Origin: Actinomycetes bacterium
GTDB taxonomy: Bacteria; Actinomycetota; Thermoleophilia; Solirubrobacterales; Solirubrobacteraceae
DNA length: 63,733 bases
Direction: 5' to 3'
NCBI GenBank assembly: GCA_021846845.1
Contig: JAJZWB010000002.1
Span: 1-63,733, forward strand
A model generated the notes under the pieces. That model searched no databases. It saw nothing but the letters and a program-made list of their open reading frames with translations, and was not told the DNA's origin. Numbering within the stretch: the first letter of the stretch is position 1; every line of letters begins with the position of its first letter. Both the position numbers and the translations under genes were made by a program. Positions 36,158 through 46,208 of the stretch are shown piece after piece.

Positions 36158-36760
36158 TCAGCTCAGGACGGCGATCGCCTCGCCGGCCCTCAGCCCGATC
36201 GTGAACCTGCCCTTGGACAGCCTGACGCGCGCGCGCTGGAAGTGATGGGTGCGGCCGTTGTAGACCACGATCGTCTCGCCCCGCCGGATCGCCCGGCTGG
36301 AGAGCGTCACGACGACGTCCCTGCGCGTCGACGCGGCCGCGCTGCCCGAGCGCAGCAGGACGGCGAACGCGGCGACCACGCGATACCTGTGCAGGCGCCT
36401 GCTCAGCGAGCGCACCAGAAGAGACCTCACCGCCCGGTCGCTGCCCCTCGTGACGACGACCTGGAGCGGGCGCGTGCTGGCTCCGCGCGGCACGCGCACC
36501 TGGAGGCTGGTCCCGCGCGCGTAGCTCACCTTGACGGTTCCGCCGCGGGACCCGACCGTGCGCGCCGTCACAACCGATGTGAAGCCACCCGGGGCGCCGG
36601 GCGCAGCGGGCCGGCCGCCGTAGCCGCCGGCCGCGGCCAGCGCGGTACCGCCGAGGCTCAGGGATGCGGCTGCGGCGCAGCCGCCGATCAGCAGCCGCCG
36701 CAGCGCAGGCTGTAACGCCGAGGATCGGCCTGAGTCACTCCCACACAGTGTCACTGTCAT
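36158..36760 (-). CDS. secreted beta-rich protein of unknown function
   Basis: Probably 200 residues from ATG 36760; starts at 36769 or 36808 are possible. The N-terminus has a basic region and a signal peptide (ALRRLLIGGCAAAASLSLGG then TALAAAGG). The mature part is Val/Arg/Ser-rich with alternating hydrophobic residues (LQVRVPRGASTRPLQVVVTR), consistent with one or two beta domains, and ends GLRAGEAIAVLS. No known domain is seen. It is the first gene of the minus-strand envelope cluster, 10 bases before the propeller lipoprotein gene, so it may be a partner of that protein. Confidence 0.65.
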   Translation of the reverse strand: MTVTLCGSDSGRSSALQPALRRLLIGGCAAAASLSLGGTALAAAGGYGGRPAAPGAPGGFTSVVTARTVGSRGGTVKVSYARGTSLQVRVPRGASTRPLQVVVTRGSDRAVRSLLVRSLSRRLHRYRVVAAFAVLLRSGSAAASTRRDVVVTLSSRAIRRGETIVVYNGRTHHFQRARVRLSKGRFTIGLRAGEAIAVLS

Positions 36761-37306
36761 TCGCTCCATCCAGTTGTGTGCAGACGACACCCGAGCGGGT
36801 CGGGTCACCGCAGCAGCCTGGAAATCACGCCGCTGCCATCAGTGCCGTTTACGCCTTCTTAATGGAGCGGAGTTATGCCAGAGATCGGCAGGAAGGGAGA
36901 GGATCGGAGAGAGCCCGGCATCGCGCGCGGACCCAAGCGCTGTGACCGGCTCTTCCCGGGCTTGGAAGGTCGCCGGGAACGGCGCCGACGACGCGCCGGC
37001 GGTGCCGAGGATGCGCAGGCCCGAGGCCGCGAGACGCGACCAGTGGGGACGTCAGGTGCGGGTATGCGGCCACCGCGGCGGCCACCGGCAGCGTCCACGC
37101 CGACAGCACCCACCAGCGGCGTCGGGCAACCCAGCGCCCCGGCGAACCGCCCGCGGCGCATGAGGCCCGCCCCCGCCCGGAGGTCCGCCCGCGCCCGATC
37201 CGGAGGCGGTGACCGCCCTCCCACCGGGCCGCGCCCCTCGTCGCGGGCGTCGGATCCGGGCCTCGGTCGATCGTGCTCGTGCCGGGGGTATCCTCGAACT
37301 CTGAGG
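36761..37306. other. gene-free interval between divergent units
   Basis: About 545 bases between the secreted-protein gene (minus) and the yqeY-like gene (plus). Near 36850-36870 lies the only AT-richer patch (TTTACGCCTTCTTAATGG), a reasonable place for the minus-strand promoter. The rest is GC-rich; the frames that stay open give Arg/Pro/Ala-rich translations on both strands, typical of non-coding GC-rich DNA. A minus-strand stretch (about 36980-37110) has a short hydrophobic run (VLSAWTLPVAAAVAAY) that could be a gene remnant, but nothing supports it further. Confidence 0.5.
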
Positions 37307-37738
37307 ATGACCGTCGCCGAGCAGATCAGAGCAGACATCACGACCGCCATGAAGGCGGGCGACCGCGCCCGGGTGGGAGCGCTGCGGCTGGTGCTGTCCG
37401 AGCTGCAGAAGGCCGCCAAGGAGGGCGCCGACGACGAGCTGGCGGTCCTGCGCCGCGAACGCAAGCGCAGGCTCGAGGCCGCGTCCCAGTTCCGTGAGGG
37501 CGGCCGGCCAGAGCTGGCCGAGCAGGAGCGGTCCGAGGCCGTGCTGATCTCCGGCTACCTGCCGTCGGAGCTGGACGACGCCGAGCTTGACCGGCTGATC
37601 CGGTCGGCGATCGAGCAGACCGCCGCCGTCGGGCCGCGTGACATGGGCGGTGTGATGAAGGCGGTGATGGCCGCCGCCGGCGGTCGCGCCGACGGCAGGC
37701 GGGTGTCCGCGCGGGTGCGGGAGGCACTGAGCGGATAG
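37307..37738 (+). CDS. GatB/YqeY domain protein
   Basis: A 143-residue protein of the YqeY family, related to the tRNA-binding tail of the GatB subunit of Asp/Glu-tRNA amidotransferase. It starts TVAEQIRADITTAMKAGDRA, has ISGYLPSELDDAELDRLI (about 80-97) and ends with MGGVMKAVMAAAGGRADGRR, all typical. Free-standing YqeY proteins are common but their role is unproven. The ATG has GAGG directly before it and TATCCT 12 bases upstream (37289-37294); the long upstream in-frame extension lacks conservation. phoH follows after 12 bases. Confidence 0.9.
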   Translation: MTVAEQIRADITTAMKAGDRARVGALRLVLSELQKAAKEGADDELAVLRRERKRRLEAASQFREGGRPELAEQERSEAVLISGYLPSELDDAELDRLIRSAIEQTAAVGPRDMGGVMKAVMAAAGGRADGRRVSARVREALSG

Positions 37739-37750
37739 CTCCGCCACCGG

Positions 37751-38734
37751 ATGCGCCGCACGATCGAGCTCGACAACGCAGCGGCCGCCGAGCTTGCCGG
37801 CAGTCACGATGCGGTGCTGCGGGCGCTTGAGGCCGAGCTGGACTGCGACGTGCACCTGCGGGGCAACGTGCTGTCGCTCGACGGGGACCGGCCGGCGGTC
37901 GACGGCGCCGCCGCCGTGGTCGCGGAGCTGACGGCGCTGATCGCCCAGGGCCACGAGATCTCGCCCGGCACGGTGGAGTCGGTCGCCCGTGCGCTCGCGT
38001 CCGACGAGTCCCCGGCGGCGATCCTGGAGGACGTGGTCTGGCGCCACCGCGCCATGCGGGTGGCGCCCAAGACCGTCAACCAGAAGCGCTACGTCGACTC
38101 GATCCGCAACAACACGATCACGTTCGGGATCGGCCCGGCCGGGACCGGCAAGACGTTCCTGGCGGTCGCGCTCGCCGCCGGCGCGCTCAGCCGGCGCGAG
38201 GTCAACCGGATCATCCTCACGCGCCCCGCCGTCGAGGCCGGCGAGCGGCTCGGCTTCCTGCCGGGGGACCTGATGGCCAAGGTGGACCCGTACCTGCGGC
38301 CGCTGTTCGACGCGCTGCACGACATGCTTGACCCCGAACGCGTCTCCCAGTACCTGGAGCGCGGCGCGATAGAGGTGGCGCCGCTGGCGTTCATGCGAGG
38401 GCGCACCCTCAACGACAGCTTCATCATCCTCGACGAGGCGCAGAACACGAGCCCCGAGCAGATGAAGATGTTCCTCACCCGTCTGGGGTTCGGCTCCAAG
38501 ATGGTGGTCACCGGAGACGTGACCCAGGTCGACCTGCCGCGCGAGCAGGGCTCCGGGCTGATCGCGGTGACGGAGATCCTCGACGGCGTGGAGGGGATCG
38601 AGTTCGTGCGCCTCGACGAGACCGACGTCGTGCGCCACAAGCTGGTGCGGCGGATCGTCGCGGCCTACGACGAGCACGCGCAGCGCGCGACTCCCGAGCT
38701 GCGGTCCCGCCGCAGCGCGCGCGGGGACGGCTGA
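37751..38734 (+). CDS. PhoH-like ATPase (PhoL)
   Basis: A 327-residue P-loop ATPase with Walker [12 protein letters not shown] (about 131-141), Walker [11 protein letters not shown] (about 222-231) and sensor-like [13 protein letters not shown] small KH-like N-terminal region precedes the ATPase, as in PhoL. Family members are linked to RNA metabolism and are regularly encoded beside the rRNA-processing nuclease YbeY, as here (3 bases apart). Length is standard. The group yqeY-phoH-ybeY-era looks like a single RNA-processing and ribosome-assembly unit. Confidence 0.93.
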   Translation: MRRTIELDNAAAAELAGSHDAVLRALEAELDCDVHLRGNVLSLDGDRPAVDGAAAVVAELTALIAQGHEISPGTVESVARALASDESPAAILEDVVWRHRAMRVAPKTVNQKRYVDSIRNNTITFGIGPAGTGKTFLAVALAAGALSRREVNRIILTRPAVEAGERLGFLPGDLMAKVDPYLRPLFDALHDMLDPERVSQYLERGAIEVAPLAFMRGRTLNDSFIILDEAQNTSPEQMKMFLTRLGFGSKMVVTGDVTQVDLPREQGSGLIAVTEILDGVEGIEFVRLDETDVVRHKLVRRIVAAYDEHAQRATPELRSRRSARGDG

Positions 38735-38737
38735 CCG

Positions 38738-39133
38738 TTGCTCGACGTCGAGGTGATCGGGATCGAGGCCGTCGTCGACGGCGGCCCGGCGGCCGTCGAG
38801 CTGGAGCAGCTCTGCGCCCTGGCGCTCTCCTCCGCGGGGATCGAGGACGGGCACGTGGCGATCGAGTTCGTCGACGAGGAGCGCATCCGCGAGCTCAACC
38901 GCCGCTGGCGGGGGATCGACGCGCCGACCGACGTGCTCTCGTTCGGGATCGACGAGGACGGCGAGCCGATCGGGCCGCGGGAGCTCGGCGACATCGTGAT
39001 CTGCCCGCCCCGGACCGAGGACCTGCGCGAGGCGGTCGTCCACGGCGCCCTGCACCTGACCGGGATGGACCACGAGACAGACGAAGGCGAGATGCTGGCG
39101 CTGCAGGCGGAGCTGATGCGATGGGTCAGCTGA
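38738..39133 (+). CDS. ybeY: endoribonuclease YbeY (16S rRNA maturation factor)
   Basis: Metal-dependent RNase needed for 16S rRNA 3'-end maturation and ribosome quality control. The 131 residues include [37 protein letters not shown] and the zinc motif [14 protein letters not shown] with the three histidines in HxxxHxxxxxH spacing. The TTG start is the only one giving the right N-terminus right behind phoH. Its end overlaps the era start by 13 bases, a tight coupling. Confidence 0.93.
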   Translation: MLDVEVIGIEAVVDGGPAAVELEQLCALALSSAGIEDGHVAIEFVDEERIRELNRRWRGIDAPTDVLSFGIDEDGEPIGPRELGDIVICPPRTEDLREAVVHGALHLTGMDHETDEGEMLALQAELMRWVS

Positions 39134-40026
39134 GCGGCGAGCTGCGCTCGGGGTTCGTCGCGCTGGCCGGCCGGCCGAACGTCGGCAAGTCGACGCTCGC
39201 CAACGCGATCGTCGGCGCCAAGGTCGCGATCGTGTCCGACAAGCCCCAGACCACGCGCCGCGCGATCCGCGGCGTCGCCAACGGGCCCGGCTGGCAGCTC
39301 GTGCTCGTCGACCTGCCCGGGGTGCAGAGGCCCCGGGACGCGCTCACGGAGCGGATGCAGGGCCGCGTCGAGCACGAGCTCGGCGATGCCGACGGAGCCC
39401 TGCTGGTGGTCTGCGCGGACACGTCGCCGCCGATCGGCCCCGGCGACAGGTTCATCGCGCGGCTGCTGGTCGGCGCGGGCGTGCCGGTCACGATCGCGGT
39501 CAACAAGATCGATCGGGCGCCGCGCGCCAAGGTCGCCGACGCACTCGCGCAGGCGGCGCAGCTGGTGCCCGGCGCCGAGGTCTTCCCGGTCAGCGCCCGG
39601 ACCGGGGAGGGCGTGGGGGTTCTGGTGGCCCAGCTCGTGTCGCTGCTGCCGCCCGGGCCGCCCTACTTCCCGGGCGAGCAGCGCTCGGACCAGGCCCCGG
39701 AGGTGCTGCTGGCTGAGCTGGTGCGCGAGCAGGTCCTCGCCCGCACGCGTGAGGAGGTGCCGCATGCGGTCGAGGTCCAGGTCGAGGAGATCGACCGGAC
39801 GGGGGCGGGCGTGATCCGGGTGAAGGCGACCGTGCTGGCGGAGACCGAGTCGCAGAAGGGCATCCTGATCGGCGCCGGCGGGAGGATGATCAAGGCGGTC
39901 GGGGTCGCCGCCCGGCGATCGATGGAGCGGGAGCTCGGCGGGCACGTGCACCTGGATCTCTCGGTCCGGGTGCGCCGGAGGTGGCGCGCGGACGAGCACC
40001 TGCTCGATCGCCTGGGGATCCAGTAG
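39121..40026 (+). CDS. era: GTPase Era
   Basis: Ras-like GTPase that binds the 3' end of 16S rRNA during 30S assembly. The 301 residues contain GRPNVGKST (G1), the switch region with [18 protein letters not shown] (G3), NKID (G4) and SARTGEGV (G5), then a C-terminal KH domain with [21 protein letters not shown]3 reads DLPG instead of the usual DTPG, an accepted variant. Overlap with ybeY supports joint expression. Confidence 0.95.
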   Translation: MGQLSGELRSGFVALAGRPNVGKSTLANAIVGAKVAIVSDKPQTTRRAIRGVANGPGWQLVLVDLPGVQRPRDALTERMQGRVEHELGDADGALLVVCADTSPPIGPGDRFIARLLVGAGVPVTIAVNKIDRAPRAKVADALAQAAQLVPGAEVFPVSARTGEGVGVLVAQLVSLLPPGPPYFPGEQRSDQAPEVLLAELVREQVLARTREEVPHAVEVQVEEIDRTGAGVIRVKATVLAETESQKGILIGAGGRMIKAVGVAARRSMERELGGHVHLDLSVRVRRRWRADEHLLDRLGIQ

Positions 40027-40164
40027 GACAGCCGCCCGAGGTCCGCGCGCGAAATCCGTAGCGCGACTTGCGCAGGTAAGTGGAGGTTTGGGCGGCCGAT
40101 TCGCTCGACATGCAGCGCGTCTCTCATCGCGCCGGTAATGCGCGTGTTTTGATTGCGCGCGCTG

Positions 40165-42339
40165 ATGCGACCCAGCCGTCACCGTCCTGCCGTCACGATC
40201 GTGACCGGCGACGACAGCCCCCTGCGCGTCCTGCTGGTCGAGAACGGCCGCGGCGACGGCCACACGGCCCGCTCGCTGCTCGCGCATCGCTCCGACGCGA
40301 GGTTCGCGGTCGACTGGCGCGCACGCTACAGCGACGGCCTGGCCGCGATCCGCGAAGGGCGACACGACGTCTACCTGATCGGCCGGCGGCTCGGCGGTCG
40401 CAGCGGCGTGGAGCTGGTCCGCGAGGCGTTCGCGGGCCGCCCGCCGGCGCCCGTGATCCTGCTCGGAGGCGAGCGTGCCGAGACCGAAACCGCCGCGCTG
40501 GAGCTCGGGGTGGTCGACCAGCTGCTCGCGGCCGAGCTTGATCTGCCCTCGCTGGAGCGGTCGATCCGCTGGGCCCTGCGCCACCATCGGGTGATCGCGG
40601 ACCTGGCCCGCAGCGAGGAGCGCTACTCGCTCGCGATCCGCGCCGCCAACGACGGGATCTGGGATTGGGACCTGATGACCGACGCGCTCTACCTGTCGCC
40701 GCGCTGGTGGGCGATCATCGGACGCCCTCCGCACGGCGACGGGCCCGGGCACGACGGGCGCGGACCGTCCGCCTGGCTCGAGCTGGTGCATCCCGGCGAC
40801 GCGCCGCGCGTGCGCGCGGCGATCGCGGCGCACCTGGACGGGCGCAGCAGCCAGCTCCAGGTGGAGCACCGGATCCGGCACGCCGACGGAGGCTGGCGCT
40901 GGGTCGCCGTCCGCGGGCTCGCGATCCGCGCCGCCGACGGTGTCCCCACGCGGATGGCGGGCTTCCTCTCCGACGTCACCGATCGCCGCCGCGCGCAGGC
41001 GCAGCTCGCGCACGACGCGCTTCACGACACGCTCACCGGGCTTCCGAACCGGACGCTGTTCGCCGACCGCGTCGGCCAGAGCCTGCAGCGCGCGCGCCGG
41101 GACCCGAGCGCCGCCTGCGCCGTGCTGCTGTTCGACGTCGACCGCTTCAAGCTCGTCAACGACAGCCTCGGGCGCAAGGTGGGCGACGCGCTTCTGGTCG
41201 CGCTCGCGGCGAGGGTCGCGTCGGCCCTGCGCCCCGGCGACACGGTCGCGCGGCTGGGCGGCGATGAGTTCGCCGTGCTCGCCCAGGACGTCGCCGACGC
41301 CGGCGACGCGAGCCTGATCGCGGCGCGCATCCTGCGCGCGCTCGACGCGCCTTTCGACCTCGGCGGCCGGGTGCTGTTCGCGAACGTCTCGATCGGGATC
41401 GCGCTCGGCGCCGCCGGGATCGGCGCCGACGAGCTGATCGCCAACGCCGACATCGCGACCTACGACGCCAAGCGCCGCGGGCGCGGGCGCACGGCCCTCT
41501 TCCACGAGGGGATGCGCAGGCGCGTGATAGACCGCCTCGCGCGTGAGAGCGAGTTGCGACAGGTGGTCGAGGGCTGCCTGCTTGGAATCCACTACCAGCC
41601 GATCGTCAACCTGGCGAGCGGGGAGATCTCGGGCATGGAGGCGCTTGCGCGCTGGCCGGCCGACTGGGGCGCGGTCCCGCCGTCGGAGTTCATCTCGATC
41701 GCCGAGGACACCGGGATCATCGCCGCGCTCGGCCAGCAGGTGCTGCGCAAGGCCCTGGCGACGCTGTCGAAGTGGCGTCGCGCCGGCCTGGTCTCCGAGG
41801 GGGTCTGCATGAGCGTCAACCTCTCGGGCCGCCAGCTCGACGATCCCGGCCTGGGAGAGCAGGTGCGGGCCGCTATAGAGCTCGCGCAGGTTCCGCCCGA
41901 GGCGCTGAAGCTGGAGATCACCGAGACCACGCTCGTGTCCGAGCTTGAGCGCGCTCCGGGCGTGTTCGCCGACGTCTGCGCCGGCGGGGTCGGCCTGCAC
42001 CTGGACGACTTCGGGACCGGCTACTCGTCCCTGTCGGCGCTGCACCGCTTCCCGGTCGATGCGCTCAAGATCGACCGCAGCTTCGTCGCCGACCTCGGCC
42101 GCGACGGCGGCGACAGCGAGGTGATCGTGCGCAGCACCGTCGCGATGGCCCACAGCCTCGGGCTCCCGGTGATCGCCGAGGGGATCGAGACCCCCGAGCA
42201 GGGGCGCCGGCTGCGGTCGCTCGGCTGCGAGTTCGGGCAGGGCCATCTGTTCTCGCCCGCGATCAGCTCGCGTGAGACGACCCGACTGCTGCGGGCGTGG
42301 CGGCCGGCGCGGGTGCTGGAGCTGATCGCCGAGCCGTGA
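40165..42339 (+). CDS. pseudo-receiver-PAS-GGDEF-EAL protein (cyclic di-GMP turnover)
   Basis: A 724-residue cytoplasmic signalling protein. Residues about 10-120 look like a response-regulator receiver, but the phosphoacceptor position in [11 protein letters not shown] has Gly where Asp is expected. A PAS/PAC region follows (about 150-275, with [20 protein letters not shown]), then a GGDEF domain with an intact GGDEF motif and an RPGD inhibitory site five residues before it. The EAL domain has [35 protein letters not shown] and AEGIE, so both synthesis and hydrolysis of c-di-GMP look possible. The ATG at 40165 is preferred to a TTG at 40153. It seems to stand alone. Confidence 0.92.
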   Translation: MRPSRHRPAVTIVTGDDSPLRVLLVENGRGDGHTARSLLAHRSDARFAVDWRARYSDGLAAIREGRHDVYLIGRRLGGRSGVELVREAFAGRPPAPVILLGGERAETETAALELGVVDQLLAAELDLPSLERSIRWALRHHRVIADLARSEERYSLAIRAANDGIWDWDLMTDALYLSPRWWAIIGRPPHGDGPGHDGRGPSAWLELVHPGDAPRVRAAIAAHLDGRSSQLQVEHRIRHADGGWRWVAVRGLAIRAADGVPTRMAGFLSDVTDRRRAQAQLAHDALHDTLTGLPNRTLFADRVGQSLQRARRDPSAACAVLLFDVDRFKLVNDSLGRKVGDALLVALAARVASALRPGDTVARLGGDEFAVLAQDVADAGDASLIAARILRALDAPFDLGGRVLFANVSIGIALGAAGIGADELIANADIATYDAKRRGRGRTALFHEGMRRRVIDRLARESELRQVVEGCLLGIHYQPIVNLASGEISGMEALARWPADWGAVPPSEFISIAEDTGIIAALGQQVLRKALATLSKWRRAGLVSEGVCMSVNLSGRQLDDPGLGEQVRAAIELAQVPPEALKLEITETTLVSELERAPGVFADVCAGGVGLHLDDFGTGYSSLSALHRFPVDALKIDRSFVADLGRDGGDSEVIVRSTVAMAHSLGLPVIAEGIETPEQGRRLRSLGCEFGQGHLFSPAISSRETTRLLRAWRPARVLELIAEP

Positions 42340-42406
42340 CTGGCCCGGGGCGCGGCCCCGGACGCCGCCCGCGCCCGCAACAGGGGCCGCCGAAGCGCGC
42401 CCCCCC

Positions 42407-42412
42407 TAGAAT
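42407..42412 (+). promoter_or_regulatory. -10-like box TAGAAT at the head of the hisIE-trp gene group
   Basis: TAGAAT ends 7 bases before the hisIE GTG, identical in sequence and spacing to the hrcA box. No leader peptide with Trp or His codons and no attenuator can fit in this layout. Regulation of the trp genes by transcription attenuation at this promoter is therefore unlikely. Confidence 0.5.
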
Positions 42413-42419
42413 CGTGCCC

Positions 42420-43028
42420 GTGGACGACGCCGACGTTGCCTTCGATGAGCGCGGGCTCGTCCCCTGCGTGGTCCAGGACTGGCGCACCGGCGAGGTGCTG
42501 ATGCTCGCCTACATGAACGCCGAGTCGCTGTCGCTCACGCGTCGCACCGGCGAGGCGCACTTCTACAGCCGCAGCCGGGGCGAGCTGTGGCACAAGGGCG
42601 CCACGTCGGGCAACACGCTGGCGGTGCGAGCGATCCGCTACGACTGCGACGGCGACGCGCTGCTGGCGCTGGTCGAGCCGGCCGGACCGGCCTGCCACAC
42701 CGGAGAGCGCACCTGCTTTCACCGCGGGACGCTCGAGCCGCAGGCACCCGCCGAGGCTCTCCCAACGCTCGAGCGCACGATCCTGGAGCGCTCCGTGGCA
42801 CGGCCTGAGGGCTCCTACACGGTCACGCTGCTCGACGATCCCCGCCTGGCGGGAGCCAAGGTGCAGGAGGAGGCGGAGGAGGTCGTGCGAGCCGCGCGTG
42901 AGGAGTCCGACGAGCGCGTAGCGGAGGAGAGCGCCGACGTGCTCTACCACCTGGCCGTGCTGATGCGAGGCCGGGGAATGAGCCTGGCCGACGCCGGACG
43001 GGTGCTCGATGGCCGTCGCCAGCGCTGA
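42420..43028 (+). CDS. hisIE: bifunctional phosphoribosyl-AMP cyclohydrolase / phosphoribosyl-ATP diphosphatase
   Basis: Steps 2 and 3 of histidine synthesis in one protein. HisI covers about residues 1-105 ([33 protein letters not shown], the metal-binding YDCDGD, and CHTGERTCF). HisE covers about 115-202 ([33 protein letters not shown]). The 202-residue length fits the fused enzyme; many actinobacteria keep hisI and hisE apart, so the fusion is notable. GTG 42420 behind TAGAAT is chosen over the frame extension to 42297. It overlaps trpE by 20 bases. Confidence 0.93.
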   Translation: MDDADVAFDERGLVPCVVQDWRTGEVLMLAYMNAESLSLTRRTGEAHFYSRSRGELWHKGATSGNTLAVRAIRYDCDGDALLALVEPAGPACHTGERTCFHRGTLEPQAPAEALPTLERTILERSVARPEGSYTVTLLDDPRLAGAKVQEEAEEVVRAAREESDERVAEESADVLYHLAVLMRGRGMSLADAGRVLDGRRQR

Positions 43029-44496
43029 CCCCCGGCTGCGCGGCGGTCCGTCGCCGACGCTCGAGGCCGTGCGCGAGCTGGCACGCGACCACGACCTGAT
43101 CCCGATCTGCGAGACGTTCGTCGACGACTGCCAGACCCCCGTATCGGCATACCTGAAGCTGCGCGGGCTCGACGGATCGCCGACGCCGTCGTTCCTGCTG
43201 GAGTCCGCCGAGCACGGCCGGGTCGGACGCTGGTCGTTCGTCGGCTGCCGCCCGCGCAAGGTGGTGCGCTGGTCGCTGGGCGACCCGGGCGACCCCTACC
43301 GGATCGCGGCCGAGGAGGTGGGGCGCTTCAGCGTCGCGCAGATCGACGGCCTGCCGCCGTTCGCCGGAGGGGCGGTCGGGATGTTCGCCTACGACCTGGT
43401 GCGGACCGTCGAGCCGCTCGGCTCGCCGCCCCCGGACCCCGTCGGGCTGCCCGACCTGGCGCTGATGCTCACCGACGCGCTGGTCGCCTTCGACCACCTC
43501 AAGCGGACCGTAACCGTGGTCGCCAACGTCTACGCCGACGGCGACGTGGAGGCGGCCTACGCGCGCGCCCGGGAGACGATCGCCGAGGTCCGCCGGCGCC
43601 TGGCGGGGCCGCTGCCGCACACCGGCGGCGGGGTGGACCGCCACCGGGAGGCGCCGCGCTTTGAGTCGAACATGACGCGGGAGCGGTTCGAGTCAAACGT
43701 CACGCGGATCATCGAGTACATCCATGCCGGCGACGCGTTCCAGGTCGTCCCGTCGCAGCGCTGGTCGGCGTCCGTTCCGGTGCAGGCGTTCTCGATCTAC
43801 CGGGGCCTGAGAGCCGTCAACCCGAGCCCGTACATGTACTTCCTGGACTTCGGCGACTTCGAGATCGCCGGCGCCTCGCCCGAGCCGCTGATCACCGTGT
43901 CGGGAAGGCGCGTGTCGACACGGCCGATCGCCGGCACGCGGCCGAGGGGCCACAGCGCCGAGGAGGACCGCCGGATCGCCGAGGACCTGCTCGCCGACGA
44001 GAAGGAGCGGGCCGAGCACGTGATGCTCGTCGACCTCGGGCGCAACGACCTCGGGCGGGTTTGCGAGTACGGGTCGGTGTTCGTCGAGAGCTTCATGGCG
44101 GTCGAGAGCTACAGCCACGTCATGCACATCGTCTCCAGCGTCGCCGGAACGCTGCGGCCCGGCGTCGACTCCCTCACCGCGCTGCGCGCCGTGCTGCCGG
44201 CCGGGACCCTTTCAGGCGCGCCGAAGGTGCGCGCGATGCAGATCATCGACGAGCTGGAGCCGGTCAAGCGCGGCGGCTACGGGGGCGCGATCGGCTGGGT
44301 GAGCTACACCGGCGAGCTCGACACCTGCATCCACATCCGAACGGTCGTCGTCAAGGACGGGGTCGCTCACATCCAGGCCGGCGGAGGCACCGTCGCCGAC
44401 GCCAAGCCCGACTACGAGTTCCGCGAGTCGGAGGCCAAGTCGCGCGCGGTGCTGGCCGCGATCGAGCTGGCGGTCGCCCAGCCCGAGTGGCCCTAG
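43009..44496 (+). CDS. trpE: anthranilate synthase component I
   Basis: Converts chorismate to anthranilate with ammonia from TrpG; first step of tryptophan synthesis. The 495 residues have the chorismate-binding core: [80 protein letters not shown] and [15 protein letters not shown]. An N-terminal regulatory region with [17 protein letters not shown] is where tryptophan feedback binding occurs in homologues. The start lies inside the 3' end of hisIE. trpG follows after 27 bases. Confidence 0.96.
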   Translation: MAVASADPRLRGGPSPTLEAVRELARDHDLIPICETFVDDCQTPVSAYLKLRGLDGSPTPSFLLESAEHGRVGRWSFVGCRPRKVVRWSLGDPGDPYRIAAEEVGRFSVAQIDGLPPFAGGAVGMFAYDLVRTVEPLGSPPPDPVGLPDLALMLTDALVAFDHLKRTVTVVANVYADGDVEAAYARARETIAEVRRRLAGPLPHTGGGVDRHREAPRFESNMTRERFESNVTRIIEYIHAGDAFQVVPSQRWSASVPVQAFSIYRGLRAVNPSPYMYFLDFGDFEIAGASPEPLITVSGRRVSTRPIAGTRPRGHSAEEDRRIAEDLLADEKERAEHVMLVDLGRNDLGRVCEYGSVFVESFMAVESYSHVMHIVSSVAGTLRPGVDSLTALRAVLPAGTLSGAPKVRAMQIIDELEPVKRGGYGGAIGWVSYTGELDTCIHIRTVVVKDGVAHIQAGGGTVADAKPDYEFRESEAKSRAVLAAIELAVAQPEWP

Positions 44497-44523
44497 GCGG
44501 CGCAACGCCGATACGTTTTCGCC

Positions 44524-45162
44524 ATGCGGGTGCTCGTCCTCGACAACTACGACAGCTTCACCTACAACCTCGTGCAGTACGTGGGGATGTACTCCGACCC
44601 CGCTCCAGAGATCGAGGTCGTGCGCAACGACCGCGCGACGGTCGACGAGCTGCTGATCCGCGGCTATGACCGGGTCATCGTCTCTCCCGGGCCGTGCACG
44701 CCCGACGAGGCCGGGATCTCGCTGGAGGCGGTGCGCCGCTTCCCGCAGGCGGGCATCCCGACGCTCGGGGTCTGTCTCGGCCACCAGGCGCTCGTCCAGG
44801 CATGGGGCGGGCGAGTCATCACCCACCGTCCCGTGCACGGCAAGACGACGCTGATCGAGCACGACCGCAGGACGATCTTCCGGGGCCTGAAGGTTCCGCT
44901 CGAGGTCGGCCGCTATCACTCGCTGATCGCCGACCCGAAGCTGCCGGAGGCGCTGGAGTGCAGCGCGTCAGCCGACGGGATCGTGATGGCGGTGCGCCAT
45001 CGCCGGCTGCCGGCCGAGGGGGTCCAGTTCCACCCTGAGTCCGTCCTGACCGAGCAGGGGCACAAGCTGCTGGCCAACTTCCTGGCGCAGGAGGGGGCGG
45101 CCGCAGAGACGCACGAGCCTTGGCCGGACCTGATGCCCGCCGACCCGGGGTCACCCTGGTGA
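44524..45162 (+). CDS. trpG: anthranilate synthase component II (glutamine amidotransferase)
   Basis: Supplies ammonia from glutamine to TrpE; it may also serve 4-amino-4-deoxychorismate synthase, as TrpG/PabA proteins often do. The 212 residues show LDNYDSFTYNLVQY, SPGPCTPDEAG, the nucleophile Cys in GVCLGHQA, RYHSLIA and QFHPESVLTEQG (catalytic His and Glu). A TACGTT hexamer ends 6 bases before the ATG. The stop overlaps the trpD start (GTGA). Confidence 0.95.
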   Translation: MRVLVLDNYDSFTYNLVQYVGMYSDPAPEIEVVRNDRATVDELLIRGYDRVIVSPGPCTPDEAGISLEAVRRFPQAGIPTLGVCLGHQALVQAWGGRVITHRPVHGKTTLIEHDRRTIFRGLKVPLEVGRYHSLIADPKLPEALECSASADGIVMAVRHRRLPAEGVQFHPESVLTEQGHKLLANFLAQEGAAAETHEPWPDLMPADPGSPW

Positions 45163-46208
45163 GGCCTGGCTCGGAGCTGCTGACGCGCTGCATCGATGAG
45201 CTCGCCGGCGGCCGCGACCTGAGCGCCGAGCGGACCTCGGAGGTGCTGGCGGAGATCATGGCCGGCGAGGCGACCGAGGTCCAGATCGCCGCCTTCCTGA
45301 TCGCGCTGCGGACCAAGGGGGAGACGGTCGAGGAGCTGGCGGGGCTGGCGCTGACGATGCGCCGCATGGCGACGGCCGTGCGGGTCGCGCGCCGCGATCT
45401 GCTGGACACCGCCGGGACCGGCGGCGGGCCGCGGACGTTCAACGTCTCCACGACCGCCGCGCTGATCGCGGCCGGCGCGGGCTGCCCGGTCGCCAAGCAC
45501 GGCAACCGCTCGGCGACCGGCCTGTCGGGCTCCGCCGACGTGCTGGAGGCGCTCGGGGCCAGGATCGGACTGTCGCCGCCCGCGGTGGCGCGCTGCATCG
45601 AGGAGGTCGGCTTCGGCTTCATGTTCGCCCCGGCCCACCATCAGGCGACCCGCTACGTGGTGCCGGTCCGCGTCCAGCTCGGGGTGCGAACGATCTTCAA
45701 CTTCCTCGGTCCGCTGACCAACCCGGCGGGCGCGACCCGGCAGCTGATCGGGGTCTCCGACGCCGCGTACCTTGAGAAGATGGCGGGCGCGCTGGCGCTC
45801 CTGGGGACGGAGCATGCGCTGCTGGTGTCAAGCGAGGACGGCCTGGACGAGCTGTCGCTGTCGGCGCCCACGCGCGTGGTCGAGGTGCGCGACGGCGAGC
45901 TGTCCTCCTACGTCGTCGCTCCCGAGGACGTCGGCCTGAGGCGGTTCCCCGCGGAGGCGATCCCGGGTGGCGATCCGGCTCGCAACGCGGCGATCGCGCG
46001 GGGGATCCTGGCCGGGGAGACGGGGCCGGCGCGCGACCTCGCGATTCTCAACGCGGGGGCGGCGATCTACGCGGGCGGGGGCGCCGAGACGCTCGTGGAC
46101 GGGATGGAGGCAGCCCGGCGGGCGATCGACTCGGGCGCGGCGGCCGACGCCCTGGAGCGATTCGTGGCCGCGACCGTGGCGCTGGACGAGAGCGCGGCCG
46201 GGACGTGA
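45159..46208 (+). CDS. trpD: anthranilate phosphoribosyltransferase
   Basis: Joins anthranilate and PRPP. The 349 residues have DTAGTGGGPRTFNVSTTAAL (PRPP loop), KHGNRSATGLSGSADVLEAL, FMFAPAHHQAT and FNFLGPLTNPA, all typical. An in-frame ATG-like start at 45120 lies inside trpG; the GTG at 45159 overlaps the trpG stop (GTGA) and gives the usual N-terminus RPGSELLTRCIDELAGGRDL. Its stop lies in a 17-base tandem duplication shared with the trpC start. Confidence 0.95.
   Translation: MRPGSELLTRCIDELAGGRDLSAERTSEVLAEIMAGEATEVQIAAFLIALRTKGETVEELAGLALTMRRMATAVRVARRDLLDTAGTGGGPRTFNVSTTAALIAAGAGCPVAKHGNRSATGLSGSADVLEALGARIGLSPPAVARCIEEVGFGFMFAPAHHQATRYVVPVRVQLGVRTIFNFLGPLTNPAGATRQLIGVSDAAYLEKMAGALALLGTEHALLVSSEDGLDELSLSAPTRVVEVRDGELSSYVVAPEDVGLRRFPAEAIPGGDPARNAAIARGILAGETGPARDLAILNAGAAIYAGGGAETLVDGMEAARRAIDSGAAADALERFVAATVALDESAAGT

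Noticed and set aside
36859-37464. Minus-strand frame in the gap before the yqeY-like gene considered as a gene
   Set aside because: The translation is Arg/Ser/Pro-rich and overlaps the start of the yqeY-like gene. No start signal or conserved motif is present.
38665-42246. A 1193-codon minus-strand frame opposite ybeY, era and the GGDEF-EAL gene
   Set aside because: Antisense to three recognisable genes, repetitive composition, no domain. It is a GC-driven open frame.
42340-42420. Trp attenuator or T-box before the hisIE-trp genes
   Set aside because: No leader peptide, T-box sequence or terminator-antiterminator pair is visible, and the predicted mRNA starts at the GTG.
46205-46207. First GTG at the trpD stop as the trpC start
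   Set aside because: It is in a different frame from trpC; the in-frame GTG is at 46222.
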